From positions 496,001 to 560,000 of the forward strand of contig JACJWR010000002.1 of the NCBI GenBank assembly GCA_020637055.1: a DNA stretch of 64,000 bases, given 5' to 3'. Under the pieces are notes generated by a model, which was given only the letters and a program-made list of their open reading frames with translations, did no database searches and had not been told where the DNA came from. Numbering within the stretch: position 1 is the stretch's first letter; the number at the start of each line of letters is the position of its first letter. Below, piece after piece: positions 43,585 through 52,370 of the stretch. This DNA comes from Actinomycetota bacterium. GTDB lineage: Bacteria > Actinomycetota > Actinomycetes > S36-B12 > UBA10799. The position numbers and the translations under genes were made by a program.

Positions 43585-45075
43585 ATGGCAGATCCAGATG
43601 GCGACTTCCTCGCGCTGCCGCTGCATCCGTGTGCCGACGCCGCACTCGGTGCAGCTGAGGCGGCCGGTGCTTCCTGGGCCGACGTGCGGATCGCACGCGA
43701 TCACCAGCGATCGGTGTCGCTGCGGGATGGTCGGGTGGATAGTACGAGGCTCGATGCCAGTGTCGGCATCGGCGTCCGGGTGATAGCCGACGGCGCCTGG
43801 GGATTCGCCGCGAGCGGCGAGGTCACAGTCGAGGATGCCGTGCAGGCCGCCCGCAGAGCAGTCGCCATGGCCAGGTCGGTGGCGCCCTTGGGGCGAGCCG
43901 ACGTCGTCCTGGCCGACGAGCCGGTGCACAACGGAATCTGGGTGGCGCCCTACCAGACGGACCCGATCGACGTTGCGGATTCCGACGTCATCGATCTGCT
44001 CGCCGGTTGGTCGGCGGTGATGACGTCGCACAGGCTCGTGCGCCATACCAAGGCATCCTTCGACGCCGCCAAGGAGGCGCTCTACTACGCCGACTCGGCG
44101 GGTACCCGGACCATCCAACAACGCGTACGGTGCCAACCGGAGGCGACCGCGATCGCGGTCACCGACGACGGCTTCGAGGACATGCGAACCCTTGGGGCAC
44201 CGACGGCCAGGGGCTGGGAATACACGTCGGAGCCGATGTGGGCCGACGATGTCGCCGAGTTGGGAGAGCATCTCGCGGCGCGCGTCGCCGCGCCCACGGT
44301 GCCGGCCGGACAGTACGACCTGGTGATCGCCCCGTCGAACCTGTGGCTGACGATCCACGAGTCGGTCGGACACGCCACGGAGTACGACCGGGCGGTCGGC
44401 TTCGAAGCCAACTACGCGGGCACCTCGTTCGCCACCCCGGACCAGTTGGGACACCTGCAGTACGGATCGTCGCTGATGCACATCACCGGTGATCGAACTG
44501 CCGAATTCGGTCTCGCCACCGCGGCCTGGGATCACGAAGGCGTTGCCGCCCAATCCTGGGACATCGTCCAGGCGGGCCAACTCGTGGGCTACCAACTCGA
44601 CCGCTGGGGCGCCGCACAGATCGGCCTGACCAGATCGAACGGGTGCGCCTACGCCGACGACAGCGCGCACGTACAGATCCAGCGCATGCCGAACGTATCC
44701 CTGCAGCCCGCAATGGCTGGACCTTCGATGGAGGCACTTGTCGGCGGAGTCACCGACGGGCTGTTGGTGGTGGGCGACAAGAGTTGGTCGATCGATATGA
44801 ATCGGCGAAACTTCCAGTTCACCGCGCAGCGCTTCTACCGGATCCGCAACGGCACGCTGGCCGGTCAGGTGAAGGACATCGCTTACCAGAGCGACACCTT
44901 GACCTTCTGGAATTCGCTGGTAGCCCTGGGGGGTCCGCAGAGTTACGTGCTCGGAGGTGCGCTCAACTGCGGCAAAGGTCAACCCGGTCAAGTGGCGGCC
45001 GTGTCACACGGTTGCCCGGCGGCCGTTTTCGAACAGGTCAACGTGCTGCAGACCGGTGCAGGAGGCGTGCGATGA
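43585..45075 (+). CDS. tldD: TldD metalloprotease subunit
   Basis: A 496-residue TldD-type protein. The zinc motif is LWLTIHESVGHATEYDRAVG (HExxxH), which marks the catalytic subunit of the TldD/TldE complex. Other family traits are GVRVIADGAWGFAASGEV near the N-terminus and a Cys-rich end. TldD/E degrades unfolded peptides and trims some peptide natural products. It overlaps tldE by ATGA, as expected of an obligate pair. No RiPP precursor gene is seen nearby. Confidence 0.9.
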   Translation: MADPDGDFLALPLHPCADAALGAAEAAGASWADVRIARDHQRSVSLRDGRVDSTRLDASVGIGVRVIADGAWGFAASGEVTVEDAVQAARRAVAMARSVAPLGRADVVLADEPVHNGIWVAPYQTDPIDVADSDVIDLLAGWSAVMTSHRLVRHTKASFDAAKEALYYADSAGTRTIQQRVRCQPEATAIAVTDDGFEDMRTLGAPTARGWEYTSEPMWADDVAELGEHLAARVAAPTVPAGQYDLVIAPSNLWLTIHESVGHATEYDRAVGFEANYAGTSFATPDQLGHLQYGSSLMHITGDRTAEFGLATAAWDHEGVAAQSWDIVQAGQLVGYQLDRWGAAQIGLTRSNGCAYADDSAHVQIQRMPNVSLQPAMAGPSMEALVGGVTDGLLVVGDKSWSIDMNRRNFQFTAQRFYRIRNGTLAGQVKDIAYQSDTLTFWNSLVALGGPQSYVLGGALNCGKGQPGQVAAVSHGCPAAVFEQVNVLQTGAGGVR

Positions 45076-46436
45076 CGACCACCACTCCGCAGGAGATTGT
45101 CGAGGCCGTGCTCGCGCGGTCCAGGTCGACCGCTGCAGTGGTGGCGGTACAGGAGGAGAGCGGAGTCAATTACCGGTGGGCCGTCTCGACACCGACGACC
45201 AACGGCGACACTCGCGCCCGCCACGTCACGATAACCGCCCTCGCGTCCGATGGGACCGGTTGGAAAGCCGGCACCCGCAGTGGTCCGGTGGCCGACTGGC
45301 CGGCGTTGCTGGCAGGGGCCGAGGCGGATGCCGAGTCCGGCCAGCCCGGCGGCGAGGGAAGCGAACTGCCCGAGCCGGTGGTGCGCGCCGACTTCGACTC
45401 CGTTCCCGCCGCCCCAGCCGCAGCCGGACTGCCCACCGGCTTGGACCAGGCGTTCGGCACGGAGGGCAGGGAGGTATTCGGGTTCGCCGAGCAGTCCGTC
45501 ACAACCAGCTACATCGGGACCTCGAACGGATCGCGTTGGCGCGCCGTCGAACGATCGGGACGGTTCGAGATCTCTGCCAAGCACGTTGGCCGGACTCGTT
45601 CGGCGTGGTACGGCGCTGCTGGTGAGGAGGTGGCCGAGATCGACGCGGCGGCCGGACTTTCGATCATCGACCAGGGTCTGACTGCCCAGGCACGCCGGGT
45701 GGACCTGCCGGCGCAACCGACGAAGGTGATCCTCACCCCCTCGGCGGTGGCTGACCTCATGATTGTCCTGTGGTGGTCCGCTGTTGCCCGTGATGCCGCC
45801 GAGGGCCATAGCCCATTCAGCGGTACGGGGCCATCGGGCACGGCGATCGGCCGCGTGCTGAGCGATCGCGACGTCACTCTGACCTCGGATGCCCACTGGC
45901 CCGACCTCGGATGCCCCGATCTGCTGTGGACCCCGGGCAGTTCGGCGGCCGCCACCGTGTTCGACACCGGTATGGCCCTGCGCCCGGTGGACTGGATCGA
46001 CGGCGGCCGACTCTCTGCGCTCGCGGCCACCCGGGCAGCGGCGCGCGAGTTCGGCTTACCGGCGGTGGCCTCGCCGGACAACCTGATCATGACCGATGCC
46101 GCAGGCGAGGGCTCATTGGCCGATGTGGTGGCTCGGACCGAGCGGGCGCTACTGATCACCAGCCTGTGGTACATCAGAGAGGTCGATCTCCAGTCCCTGC
46201 TGGTCACCGGACTCACGCGCGACGGCACCTATCTGGTCGAGGACGGTGAGATCGTGGGCGCCACCGGAAACTTCCGATTCAACGACTCGCCGATCGACCT
46301 GCTCTCCCGGATCGTCGACGCGGGCGAATCGGTGCGCTGCCTGCCCAGGGAGTGGGCCGACTACTTCACGCGAACCATCATGCCGCCGCTGGTGGTGGAC
46401 GCATTCGGGCTGTCCACGGAATCCGCGGCGGTCTAG
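45072..46436 (+). CDS. tldE: TldE/PmbA non-catalytic protease subunit
   Basis: A 454-residue TldE/PmbA homologue. It lacks HExxxH, as this subunit should. ITSLWYIREVDLQSLLVTGL and TRDGTYLVEDGEIVGATGNF are the conserved C-terminal segments, and FNDSPIDLLSRIVDAGES follows. It forms the other half of the chamber with TldD. Start and stop codons overlap at 45072-45075. Confidence 0.88.
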   Translation: MTTTTPQEIVEAVLARSRSTAAVVAVQEESGVNYRWAVSTPTTNGDTRARHVTITALASDGTGWKAGTRSGPVADWPALLAGAEADAESGQPGGEGSELPEPVVRADFDSVPAAPAAAGLPTGLDQAFGTEGREVFGFAEQSVTTSYIGTSNGSRWRAVERSGRFEISAKHVGRTRSAWYGAAGEEVAEIDAAAGLSIIDQGLTAQARRVDLPAQPTKVILTPSAVADLMIVLWWSAVARDAAEGHSPFSGTGPSGTAIGRVLSDRDVTLTSDAHWPDLGCPDLLWTPGSSAAATVFDTGMALRPVDWIDGGRLSALAATRAAAREFGLPAVASPDNLIMTDAAGEGSLADVVARTERALLITSLWYIREVDLQSLLVTGLTRDGTYLVEDGEIVGATGNFRFNDSPIDLLSRIVDAGESVRCLPREWADYFTRTIMPPLVVDAFGLSTESAAV

Positions 46437-46459
46437 CGGCGCCTCCCGGCGAGGAATCC

Positions 46460-47629
46460 CTAGCGCTGCAGGGTCTCCGAGACGTCCCCTTCTCGGCTGG
46501 TGGTGATCTTCACCGCCGGCAGGATCTTGGCGACTGCCGCAGCCACGATGCAGATGAGCATGGCCTGCCAACCACCGAAGAACAACCCGACCAGTGCGCC
46601 CAGGATGATGATGGCCTTCCACGAGCCGTGGAAGAGGTAGGCGAATGCAGCGGCGATTCCGGCTGCGGCAGCCCCCGCGGACAGGTCGGGAATCGCCAGG
46701 GAGGCGGATCCGCCGATGCCAGCTCCGACGAAAAGCGCCGGGAAGTAGGGGCCACCGCGGAATCCGCCGCCGAGACTCAGCGCGTAGACCAGCCACTTGA
46801 ATGCCGTCGCCAGCATGATGGCGCCGGCGGTTCCGAGGCCCAACAGCGGTTCGATCATCCCTTCACCGGAGGTGAGGATGATCGCGATGGGGTTGTCTGT
46901 GAACTCGCGGTAGCCAGCCGCGATGAGTCCGATGACCGCGCCGATGGCCATCATCGGAATGATGCGCGGAACGTCGCCGCCGCGCAGGCTGATCACGGCA
47001 AGCGCCAGGGTCCGGGCGAGATAGAGGGTGCCTGCGGTGGCCGCAGCGACACCGATGGCGCCCAGCACATCGATCGGCGAGAAGGTGTACTGCGGGACGA
47101 TGATGTTAGAGCCGGAGAGCAGAGGACGCACCACCAGCGCCAAGATCGCACCTACGATGCCCACCAGCGTCGCCGTCTTCCCCACGACCCCGAGGCGACG
47201 CCCGAGTTCGGTGCCTACCATCGACCCGGTCACCACCAGGGCGACCTCGGGTCCCAGAACCAGACCGCCCAGCAGGGTGACCAGGATGGCCGCGAGGGTC
47301 GACGGATAGTGCCGCAGTGTGACCGGCACCATGGCCAGGCCGCCCATGGGGTTGTGACCGTCCTGGCCCTTGAGCCGCAGCAGTGCGACCAATCCACCGG
47401 CAACGGTGGTGATACCGACAACTGCGATCCACATCGTGGGGCCGCTGATGTCGGCGGCCGCTTCGACCCAGATGTAGTGGATCGCCTGTTCCACCAGCGT
47501 CAGCACGATCAGACCGGCCAGCAGCGCGAGCGCGAAGATGACGAGCGAACCGCCGATCGTGCGTCCCTTGGAGACTCCGGGCTGAACGCTTGAGCCCTCG
47601 TCGGCCGAACTGGGGTCCGCCGGACTCAC
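46460..47629 (-). CDS. CLC-type chloride/ion channel protein
   Basis: A 389-residue membrane protein from GTG 47629, which overlaps the dsbB-like stop by GTGA. It has about ten helices. GGLVLGPEVALVVTGSMVGT occupies the place of the GREGP filter motif, and LGGGFRGGPYFPALFVGAGI matches the GxFxP motif. It is closest to divergent CLC proteins such as YfeO. Whether it exchanges Cl-/H+ or another anion (for example fluoride) cannot be told. Confidence 0.75.
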   Translation of the reverse strand: MSPADPSSADEGSSVQPGVSKGRTIGGSLVIFALALLAGLIVLTLVEQAIHYIWVEAAADISGPTMWIAVVGITTVAGGLVALLRLKGQDGHNPMGGLAMVPVTLRHYPSTLAAILVTLLGGLVLGPEVALVVTGSMVGTELGRRLGVVGKTATLVGIVGAILALVVRPLLSGSNIIVPQYTFSPIDVLGAIGVAAATAGTLYLARTLALAVISLRGGDVPRIIPMMAIGAVIGLIAAGYREFTDNPIAIILTSGEGMIEPLLGLGTAGAIMLATAFKWLVYALSLGGGFRGGPYFPALFVGAGIGGSASLAIPDLSAGAAAAGIAAAFAYLFHGSWKAIIILGALVGLFFGGWQAMLICIVAAAVAKILPAVKITTSREGDVSETLQR

Positions 47630-48393
47630 GAACCGAGGCCGATCTGATCGAGCAGGTTGTAGCTGGTCGGATTGTCCGGCAGCACCCACGCCGCACCCTC
47701 GAGGAAGATGATGGCCACGACATTGGCCGCCACGACGAGCATGAACAGCCAAAGGACCAACACGCTGACACCGCCGCCGAGGCGTCCCAGCCAGCTCCGA
47801 CCCGGCGCCGTGGCCACGGCGCGGGGCATGAGGATCAGGGCCACCGCGGTGAACAGCGCGACGATCACGAAAGTGATCAGCGCCCAGGTGTACAGGTGCA
47901 TGCCAAGGACCGCACTGCCGTAGCCGGGGTCGCCCGGAAGGATGTGCAGCAGCACTTGGCGGGTGGAGATCACCGCACCCGCCAGGGCGGCGAGCAGGCC
48001 GAGACCGAGGCCCTGGGCGTACCTGCCGGTCGTGAGGGTGCCGCGGCGGGCCTGCATGACGATCCACATGGCTCCGAGACTGGAGAGGATCATCGCGTAG
48101 CGCTGCAACATGCACAACGGGCACGGATATTCGCCGGCCACGAATTGCACGGTGAACGCACCCAGCATCACGCCGGTGTAGGCCAGGATCCAGGCCAGCA
48201 CCGCCCAGTACATGAGCTTCCCGAGCCAACTCCACGGGGCATCTTTGGGCGGTTCGGTGGCGGACGTGGCGCCTCCGGTCGGCTGGCCGACCGCCGGCAT
48301 CACGGTGGTGGCCTCCTCGACGGCTTGAACGTAGGTGGGGTCCTCGATGATGAGCGGTTCAGTCGAATCGGACCGCGAGTACTCGTCAGCCAT
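47626..48393 (-). CDS. DsbB-type disulfide bond formation membrane protein
   Basis: A 255-residue protein with a ~55-residue acidic cytoplasmic N-terminus, then five helices. GEYPCPLCMLQRYAMILSSL is the DsbB CxxC and its conserved Leu-Gln-Arg. The second Cys pair of E. coli DsbB is not evident, so electrons may come from a different partner. It likely passes oxidising equivalents to a DsbA-like protein. ATG 48393 overlaps the preceding stop by one base. Confidence 0.78.
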   Translation of the reverse strand: MADEYSRSDSTEPLIIEDPTYVQAVEEATTVMPAVGQPTGGATSATEPPKDAPWSWLGKLMYWAVLAWILAYTGVMLGAFTVQFVAGEYPCPLCMLQRYAMILSSLGAMWIVMQARRGTLTTGRYAQGLGLGLLAALAGAVISTRQVLLHILPGDPGYGSAVLGMHLYTWALITFVIVALFTAVALILMPRAVATAPGRSWLGRLGGGVSVLVLWLFMLVVAANVVAIIFLEGAAWVLPDNPTSYNLLDQIGLGS

Positions 48394-48551
48394 CAGAAGC
48401 TCAGATCCAGAGGTGAGGTGACGTGGTAGCGGAAGAGCGCCAGTACCGCGATCAACGTCACGAACCAAAGCAGCAGGATCCAGCCGCGTCGCACGCCGCG
48501 GTAGATCAGCACTGCCAGGCTGAGCAGCAGCACCATGATGATGATGTCCAT
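48393..48551 (-). CDS. 52-residue two-helix membrane peptide
   Basis: Starts MDIIIMVLLLSLAVLIYRGV, then RRGWILLLWFVTLIAVLALF, ending DLSF. It forms a helical hairpin with a basic cytoplasmic-type turn. ATG 48551 is supported by TAGAGT eight bases upstream. The stop overlaps the DsbB start as TGATG, so it leads the dsbB-clc operon and is likely translated with DsbB. I do not recognise the family. Confidence 0.6.
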   Translation of the reverse strand: MDIIIMVLLLSLAVLIYRGVRRGWILLLWFVTLIAVLALFRYHVTSPLDLSF

Positions 48552-48559
48552 GACTGCCG

Positions 48560-48565
48560 ACTCTA
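48560..48565 (-). promoter_or_regulatory. -10 box for a leaderless transcript
   Basis: TAGAGT on the minus strand lies eight bases before ATG 48551 and would drive the small peptide-DsbB-CLC operon. Confidence 0.45.
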
Positions 48566-48611
48566 GGAGTCTGCAACCGCGGAAGGGCAGGGACACGCCC
48601 GTCGCGGTCGG

Positions 48612-49769
48612 ATGGCGCGTGACAGACTCGGCGGGGTGGAGAACAGCGAACCCTCCGACGAGGCGGTCGACCTGCTTGAACTGGTGTCACTACCGATGTT
48701 CGAGGAGCCTGCGAACGCGCAACTGGCCCCCGCGATTCGCCACTACGTGGCCGGAGGTGCGGCCGACGAACACACCCTTCGGGGCAACGTTGACGCTTGG
48801 GCCGAGATCGGCCTCGCTCCTCGCACCCTGGTGGATGTGTCCTCGCTCGCAACCGAGACCCAACTTCTGGGCATCGAACTCGCACATCCGATCCTGCTCG
48901 CTCCGACGGCGCAGCATCGGGCCTACCACCCACTCGGAGAGGCGGCGACGCTCCAAGGCGCCCGGGCAGCGGATGCGCTTTGCGTGATGAGCTCCTTGGG
49001 GGCAACATCCCTGGCTGAACTTGGCGCGGCAGCCGGATCCGATCCATGGTTCTTCCAGCTCTACGTGCAGCGTGATCGTGGTTTCACCGAGGAGGTGGTC
49101 CGGCGAGCAGTCGCGGCCGGAGCGAAGGCGCTCGTACTCACGGTCGACACCCCGACGTTGGGCGCGCGCGACCGGGACAAGCGGAACCAACTTGGCCGAA
49201 TCGACGGCTATACCTATCCGATACTCGCCGACGCTCCCACCGCGGCGGAGGAAGTCGCACCCCACCGGCGCATCTTCAATCCGCTGCTCGCACCTGACAT
49301 CACCTGGTCTGACCTCGAGTGGCTGGTGGAGATTTCCCCGGTGCCGGTTGTGACCAAGGGCCATCTGCGCGGCGATGACGCCGCCCGGGCGGTCGATTGC
49401 GGGGCGGCCGCGGTGATCGTGTCGAATCACGGTGCGCGCAACCTCGACACGGTTCCGGCCACAGCCACCGCGTTGCCGTTCGTTGTGGACGCGGTCGCGG
49501 ACCGGGTGCCGGTGTTGGTCGACGGGGGCATCCGGCGCGGCACCGACGTCGTGAAAGCACTGCTGATGGGCGCGTCGGCGGTGCTCGTGGGGCGGCCGAT
49601 CATCTGGGGATTGACCCTGGGCGGAGCAGCTGGCGTGCAGCAGGTGATCGAAATTCTGCGAACCGAACTCGAAATGGCCATGGCACTGCTCGGAGCGCCG
49701 ACCCTGGCGGACCTCACTCCGGATTTGCTCTGGCCCACGTACGCCGCCGAGGCCACCGAACGGAGCTAG
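48612..49769 (+). CDS. FMN-dependent alpha-hydroxy-acid oxidase/dehydrogenase
   Basis: A 385-residue protein; the in-frame GTG at 48636 is an equally good start. It belongs to the lactate dehydrogenase/glycolate oxidase/lactate monooxygenase family. HPILLAPTAQHRAYHPLGEA binds FMN, ALVLTVDTPTLGARDRDKRN is the substrate Arg region, VVTKGHLRGDDAARAVDCGA holds the FMN Lys, and VSNHGARNLDTVPATATAL carries the catalytic His and Arg. It oxidises an L-2-hydroxy acid, often L-lactate. With ldhA in the window, both lactate isomers may be handled. Confidence 0.87.
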   Translation: MARDRLGGVENSEPSDEAVDLLELVSLPMFEEPANAQLAPAIRHYVAGGAADEHTLRGNVDAWAEIGLAPRTLVDVSSLATETQLLGIELAHPILLAPTAQHRAYHPLGEAATLQGARAADALCVMSSLGATSLAELGAAAGSDPWFFQLYVQRDRGFTEEVVRRAVAAGAKALVLTVDTPTLGARDRDKRNQLGRIDGYTYPILADAPTAAEEVAPHRRIFNPLLAPDITWSDLEWLVEISPVPVVTKGHLRGDDAARAVDCGAAAVIVSNHGARNLDTVPATATALPFVVDAVADRVPVLVDGGIRRGTDVVKALLMGASAVLVGRPIIWGLTLGGAAGVQQVIEILRTELEMAMALLGAPTLADLTPDLLWPTYAAEATERS

Positions 49770-50596
49770 GGATCCAACCGGGCGGAACCGCGTTCCCAAT
49801 CGGCTATGGCGGTCCGGGTGTGCGGACCGGGCGACGGCAGGTCGCGGCCGTCGATCCGCGAGATGGGGTGGATATCCCTGGTGCTCGATGTGAGAAACGC
49901 CTCGCTGACCTGTGCGAGTTCGGCGGCCCCGACAGGACGTTCGGTGGCATCCGTCCAATGCAGCACCAGTTGTCGGGTGACCCCGTTGAGGCATCCGGAG
50001 TCCAGCGGCGGTGTGACCAGCCGGCCCTCCAGCACGACGAAGATATTGCTTCCGGTGCCTTCGCAGACTTGATCGGAGGTGTTGAGCAGGATCGCCTCGT
50101 CCGCACCTGCCGCCTTCGCCGCCCGCAGTGCCACCGCGTTCTCGGCGTAGGAGGTGCTCTTCACACCGGTCAACGCCGAGCGCTCGTTGCGCCGGTAGCG
50201 CGAAATCGCAACCACCGAATCCGACGGCCACGGCTGCTGCCGCACGATCGTGACCACGAGTGTGGGTTCGCCGTCTCCGGCGTATGGATCGCCCAGCAGA
50301 CCCGGCCCGTGGGTGAGCGTCAGCCGTAGGCGACCGACTGAACCCACCTCGGCCGCGTTGGCCCGCGCTGTTGTCGCGATCGCGTCCCGCAACAGGGATT
50401 CGGGCGGCATCGGGATCCCGAGCGCCTCGGCCGAGCGGGTCAACCGATCGAGGTGGCGGGTGAGCGCGAACGCAACCCCGTCAACCACCTTCATGGTTTC
50501 GAAGACGCCGTCGCCGACTGTCAGCCCCCGATCGAGCACACTCACCCGAGCGTCGGCCAGCTCGACCAGCCGATCGTTGAGCCACACCTGCGTCAT
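49766..50596 (-). CDS. pabC: Aminodeoxychorismate lyase (class IV aminotransferase)
   Basis: A 276-residue PLP fold-type IV enzyme. LTVGDGVFETMKVVDGVAFA is the N-terminal block, the PLP Lys is in TGVKSTSYAENAVALRAAKA, and EAILLNTSDQVCEGTGSNIF is the central motif. The pabB gene lies directly upstream with 9 bp between, so the product is most likely 4-amino-4-deoxychorismate lyase making p-aminobenzoate for folate. A branched-chain or D-amino-acid transaminase is less likely. The stop shares a CTAG with the convergent oxidase gene. Confidence 0.85.
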   Translation of the reverse strand: MTQVWLNDRLVELADARVSVLDRGLTVGDGVFETMKVVDGVAFALTRHLDRLTRSAEALGIPMPPESLLRDAIATTARANAAEVGSVGRLRLTLTHGPGLLGDPYAGDGEPTLVVTIVRQQPWPSDSVVAISRYRRNERSALTGVKSTSYAENAVALRAAKAAGADEAILLNTSDQVCEGTGSNIFVVLEGRLVTPPLDSGCLNGVTRQLVLHWTDATERPVGAAELAQVSEAFLTSSTRDIHPISRIDGRDLPSPGPHTRTAIADWERGSARLDP

Positions 50597-50602
50597 GGCG
50601 AG

Positions 50603-50608
50603 ACCCTA
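50603..50608 (-). promoter_or_regulatory. -10 box for a leaderless pabC transcript
   Basis: TAGGGT on the minus strand lies six bases before ATG 50596 and overlaps the pabB stop codon, so pabC may have its own promoter inside the operon. Confidence 0.4.
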
Positions 50609-51670
50609 TCCGGCAGGCACCGCCCCGCTAGCCAGGCCGACCAGGCGAGCCGCCTTCAACTCGGTCTCATTCCACTCCTGCTCCGGATCACTCCCCCAGG
50701 TGATGCCGGCGCCCGTTCCGAAGTTGAGTTCCGATCCACGGTCTCCATCGCTGAACCAGAAGGTCCTGATGGCCACGGCGAGTTCCGCCTCACCGGTGTC
50801 GGCGTCGATCCAGCCGAAAGCCCCGCAATAGGGCCCTCGTTCAGTCGGCTCCAGTTCTCCGATGATGCGCAGGGCCGAGGATTTGGGTGCCCCCGTGACG
50901 CTCCCGGGCGGAAAAGTGGCTGCGAACACATCCCCCCAGGTGGCGTCGGGACGTTGCCGGGCCGCCACCGCCGAAACCAGATGGACCAGTCCGGGGTGGT
51001 GCTCGGTGACGAGGAAGTCCGGCACCTCGACACTGCCGACGGTGGCGACGACACTGAGATCGTTGCGTACGAGATCCACGATCATGATGTTCTCGGCGGT
51101 GTCCTTGGCCAAGAAGCCGTCGGCTGTTCGGGCCGTGCCCTTGATGGGACGACTCAACAGCCGACCCTCCCCACTGCGGGCAAGGTAGAGCTCGGGCGAG
51201 GCACAAGTGACCAGCCGTGGCGCCGCCTCCCCGACCGCCGGCAGTCTGATCGCTCCGGCGTAGGGTGCCGGGTTCCCCTCAGTCAGGACGCGCGCGAGCG
51301 CGAACGGATTCGGCACCTGCGATGTCGGCGCGGTGAGTACGCGGCAGAGGTTCGCCTGGTAGACGTCGCCGCGCGCTATCGAACCGCGGATCGATTCCAC
51401 GGCCGCCCGATAGGCCGCCGAGTCCAGACTTGAACGCCACTCGCCCGCCGTAGGTCCGCTCCAACCGTCGGGGAGTCCGTCAGCCGACATCGGGCGCCAC
51501 TCGCCGAATCGGGCTGCGGTCAAACGGCCCTCGAAGTCGAGGCAAACAGCCCACCTGCCGGTGGTGTCCAACACCCGAGGATCGTCGCTCAGCTCAACGA
51601 GGTCGGAACCGAGTTGCCCGCCGACCCACGCGGCGGGCTCGCCGGAATTGAGCAGACGCGACGGATCCAC
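50606..51670 (-). CDS. pabB: Aminodeoxychorismate synthase component I
   Basis: A 354-residue chorismate-binding enzyme from GTG 51670. Motifs are RGDVYQANLCRVLTAP, LLSRPIKGTARTADGFLAKD, ENIMIVDLVRNDLSVVATVG, and FPPGSVTGAPKSSALRIIGE. It is about 100 residues shorter than E. coli PabB, having lost much of the N-terminal region. It aminates chorismate with ammonia from a glutamine amidotransferase (pabA is not in the window). Confidence 0.88.
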   Translation of the reverse strand: MDPSRLLNSGEPAAWVGGQLGSDLVELSDDPRVLDTTGRWAVCLDFEGRLTAARFGEWRPMSADGLPDGWSGPTAGEWRSSLDSAAYRAAVESIRGSIARGDVYQANLCRVLTAPTSQVPNPFALARVLTEGNPAPYAGAIRLPAVGEAAPRLVTCASPELYLARSGEGRLLSRPIKGTARTADGFLAKDTAENIMIVDLVRNDLSVVATVGSVEVPDFLVTEHHPGLVHLVSAVAARQRPDATWGDVFAATFPPGSVTGAPKSSALRIIGELEPTERGPYCGAFGWIDADTGEAELAVAIRTFWFSDGDRGSELNFGTGAGITWGSDPEQEWNETELKAARLVGLASGAVPAG

Positions 51671-51783
51671 CCCGCAATCTTTGCCGCTCCGGAGGTGTTT
51701 CCGCCACGCTTGACCCCCTCTGGCAGCGTGTCGAATCGATTGGGTATGGTTGCTTCGCGCGCCGGGGTTGCTGGGCGTTGCAC

Positions 51784-51856
51784 GCGGACGTAGCGCAGTT
51801 GGTAGCGCATCACCTTGCCAAGGTGAGGGTCGCGGGTTCGAATCCCGTCGTCCGCT
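51784..51856 (+). tRNA. tRNA-Gly(GCC)
   Basis: A 73-nt cloverleaf. Acceptor GCGGACG pairs with CGTCCGC; the anticodon stem TCACC/GGTGA encloses TTGCCAA, anticodon GCC; the T-arm is CGGGTTCGAATCCCG. The 3' CCA is not encoded. A TATGGT box at 51745-51750 could be the -10 of this tRNA cluster. Confidence 0.97.
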
Positions 51857-51875
51857 CGGAGGCCACGGGGCTTCT

Positions 51876-51946
51876 GGTGGAGTGGCCGAGAGGCGAGGCA
51901 ACGGCCTGCAAAGCCGTCTACACGGGTTCAAATCCCGTCTCCACCT
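51876..51946 (+). tRNA. tRNA-Cys(GCA)
   Basis: A 71-nt cloverleaf. Acceptor GGTGGAG pairs with CTCCACC; the anticodon stem ACGGC/GCCGT encloses CTGCAAA, anticodon GCA; the T-arm is CGGGTTCAAATCCCG. It lies 19 bases after tRNA-Gly. Confidence 0.97.
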
Positions 51947-51967
51947 CGATAGTCCCATCCGCAACGC

Positions 51968-52042
<75 letters not shown>

Positions 52043-52059
52043 TTGTTTGTGCAGGTCAG

Positions 52060-52370
52060 ACCCGGTTTCGGAACTCACCACAACCCCCGCGTGGTGAGTT
52101 TCGTGGAGAGTCGGCCCGGTAACTCTCCACGACGGTCGCGCCCGTGGTGAGTCACCGGCGCTCGTGGTGTCGAAGCGTCAGACAGGCTCGGGCGCGCAGG
52201 TGGGATAACTCTCCTGGGGAGAGTGCCTATCTAGCCTCTCTGTCCTACCAGGCGTCCGAGACGCACAGTGAGGCTAGAGAGGCTAGGTAGGCGGTAACGG
52301 GGGGACGGTTGTCCCACCAGCGCCCGACCTGTCCCCACGCTGTCCCCGAGGCTCTCTCGCGGCGCTCGAC
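52060..52370. other. Left end of the element: clustered inverted repeats, no gene
   Basis: No convincing gene is seen in these 311 bp. They hold a series of dyads: AACTCACCAC/GTGGTGAGTT at 52072-52100; CGTGGAGAGT/ACTCTCCACG at 52102-52131; a lone GTGGTGAGT at 52144-52152; ACTCTCC/GGAGAGT at 52208-52224; and 11-bp arms CTAGCCTCTCT/AGAGAGGCTAG at 52231-52286. The first family recurs beside the integrase at the other end, so arm-type integrase or Xis sites are likely. The last dyad lies 3' of the whiB-like gene and may end its transcript. Confidence 0.6.

Noticed and set aside
43585..46436. TldD/TldE as part of a peptide natural-product cluster
   Set aside because: No precursor peptide, lanthipeptide or microcin-type enzyme, or dedicated exporter is adjacent; the pair looks like housekeeping proteolysis.
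46352..47593. 413-codon plus-strand frame opposite the CLC gene
   Set aside because: The product is polar, His/Gln/Arg-rich and without any fold signature; the minus-strand frame shows clear membrane helices and coupled start codons.
52072..52286. Clustered short repeats considered as a CRISPR array
   Set aside because: They are inverted, of different sequences and irregular spacing, with no cas genes; they fit att-arm sites better.
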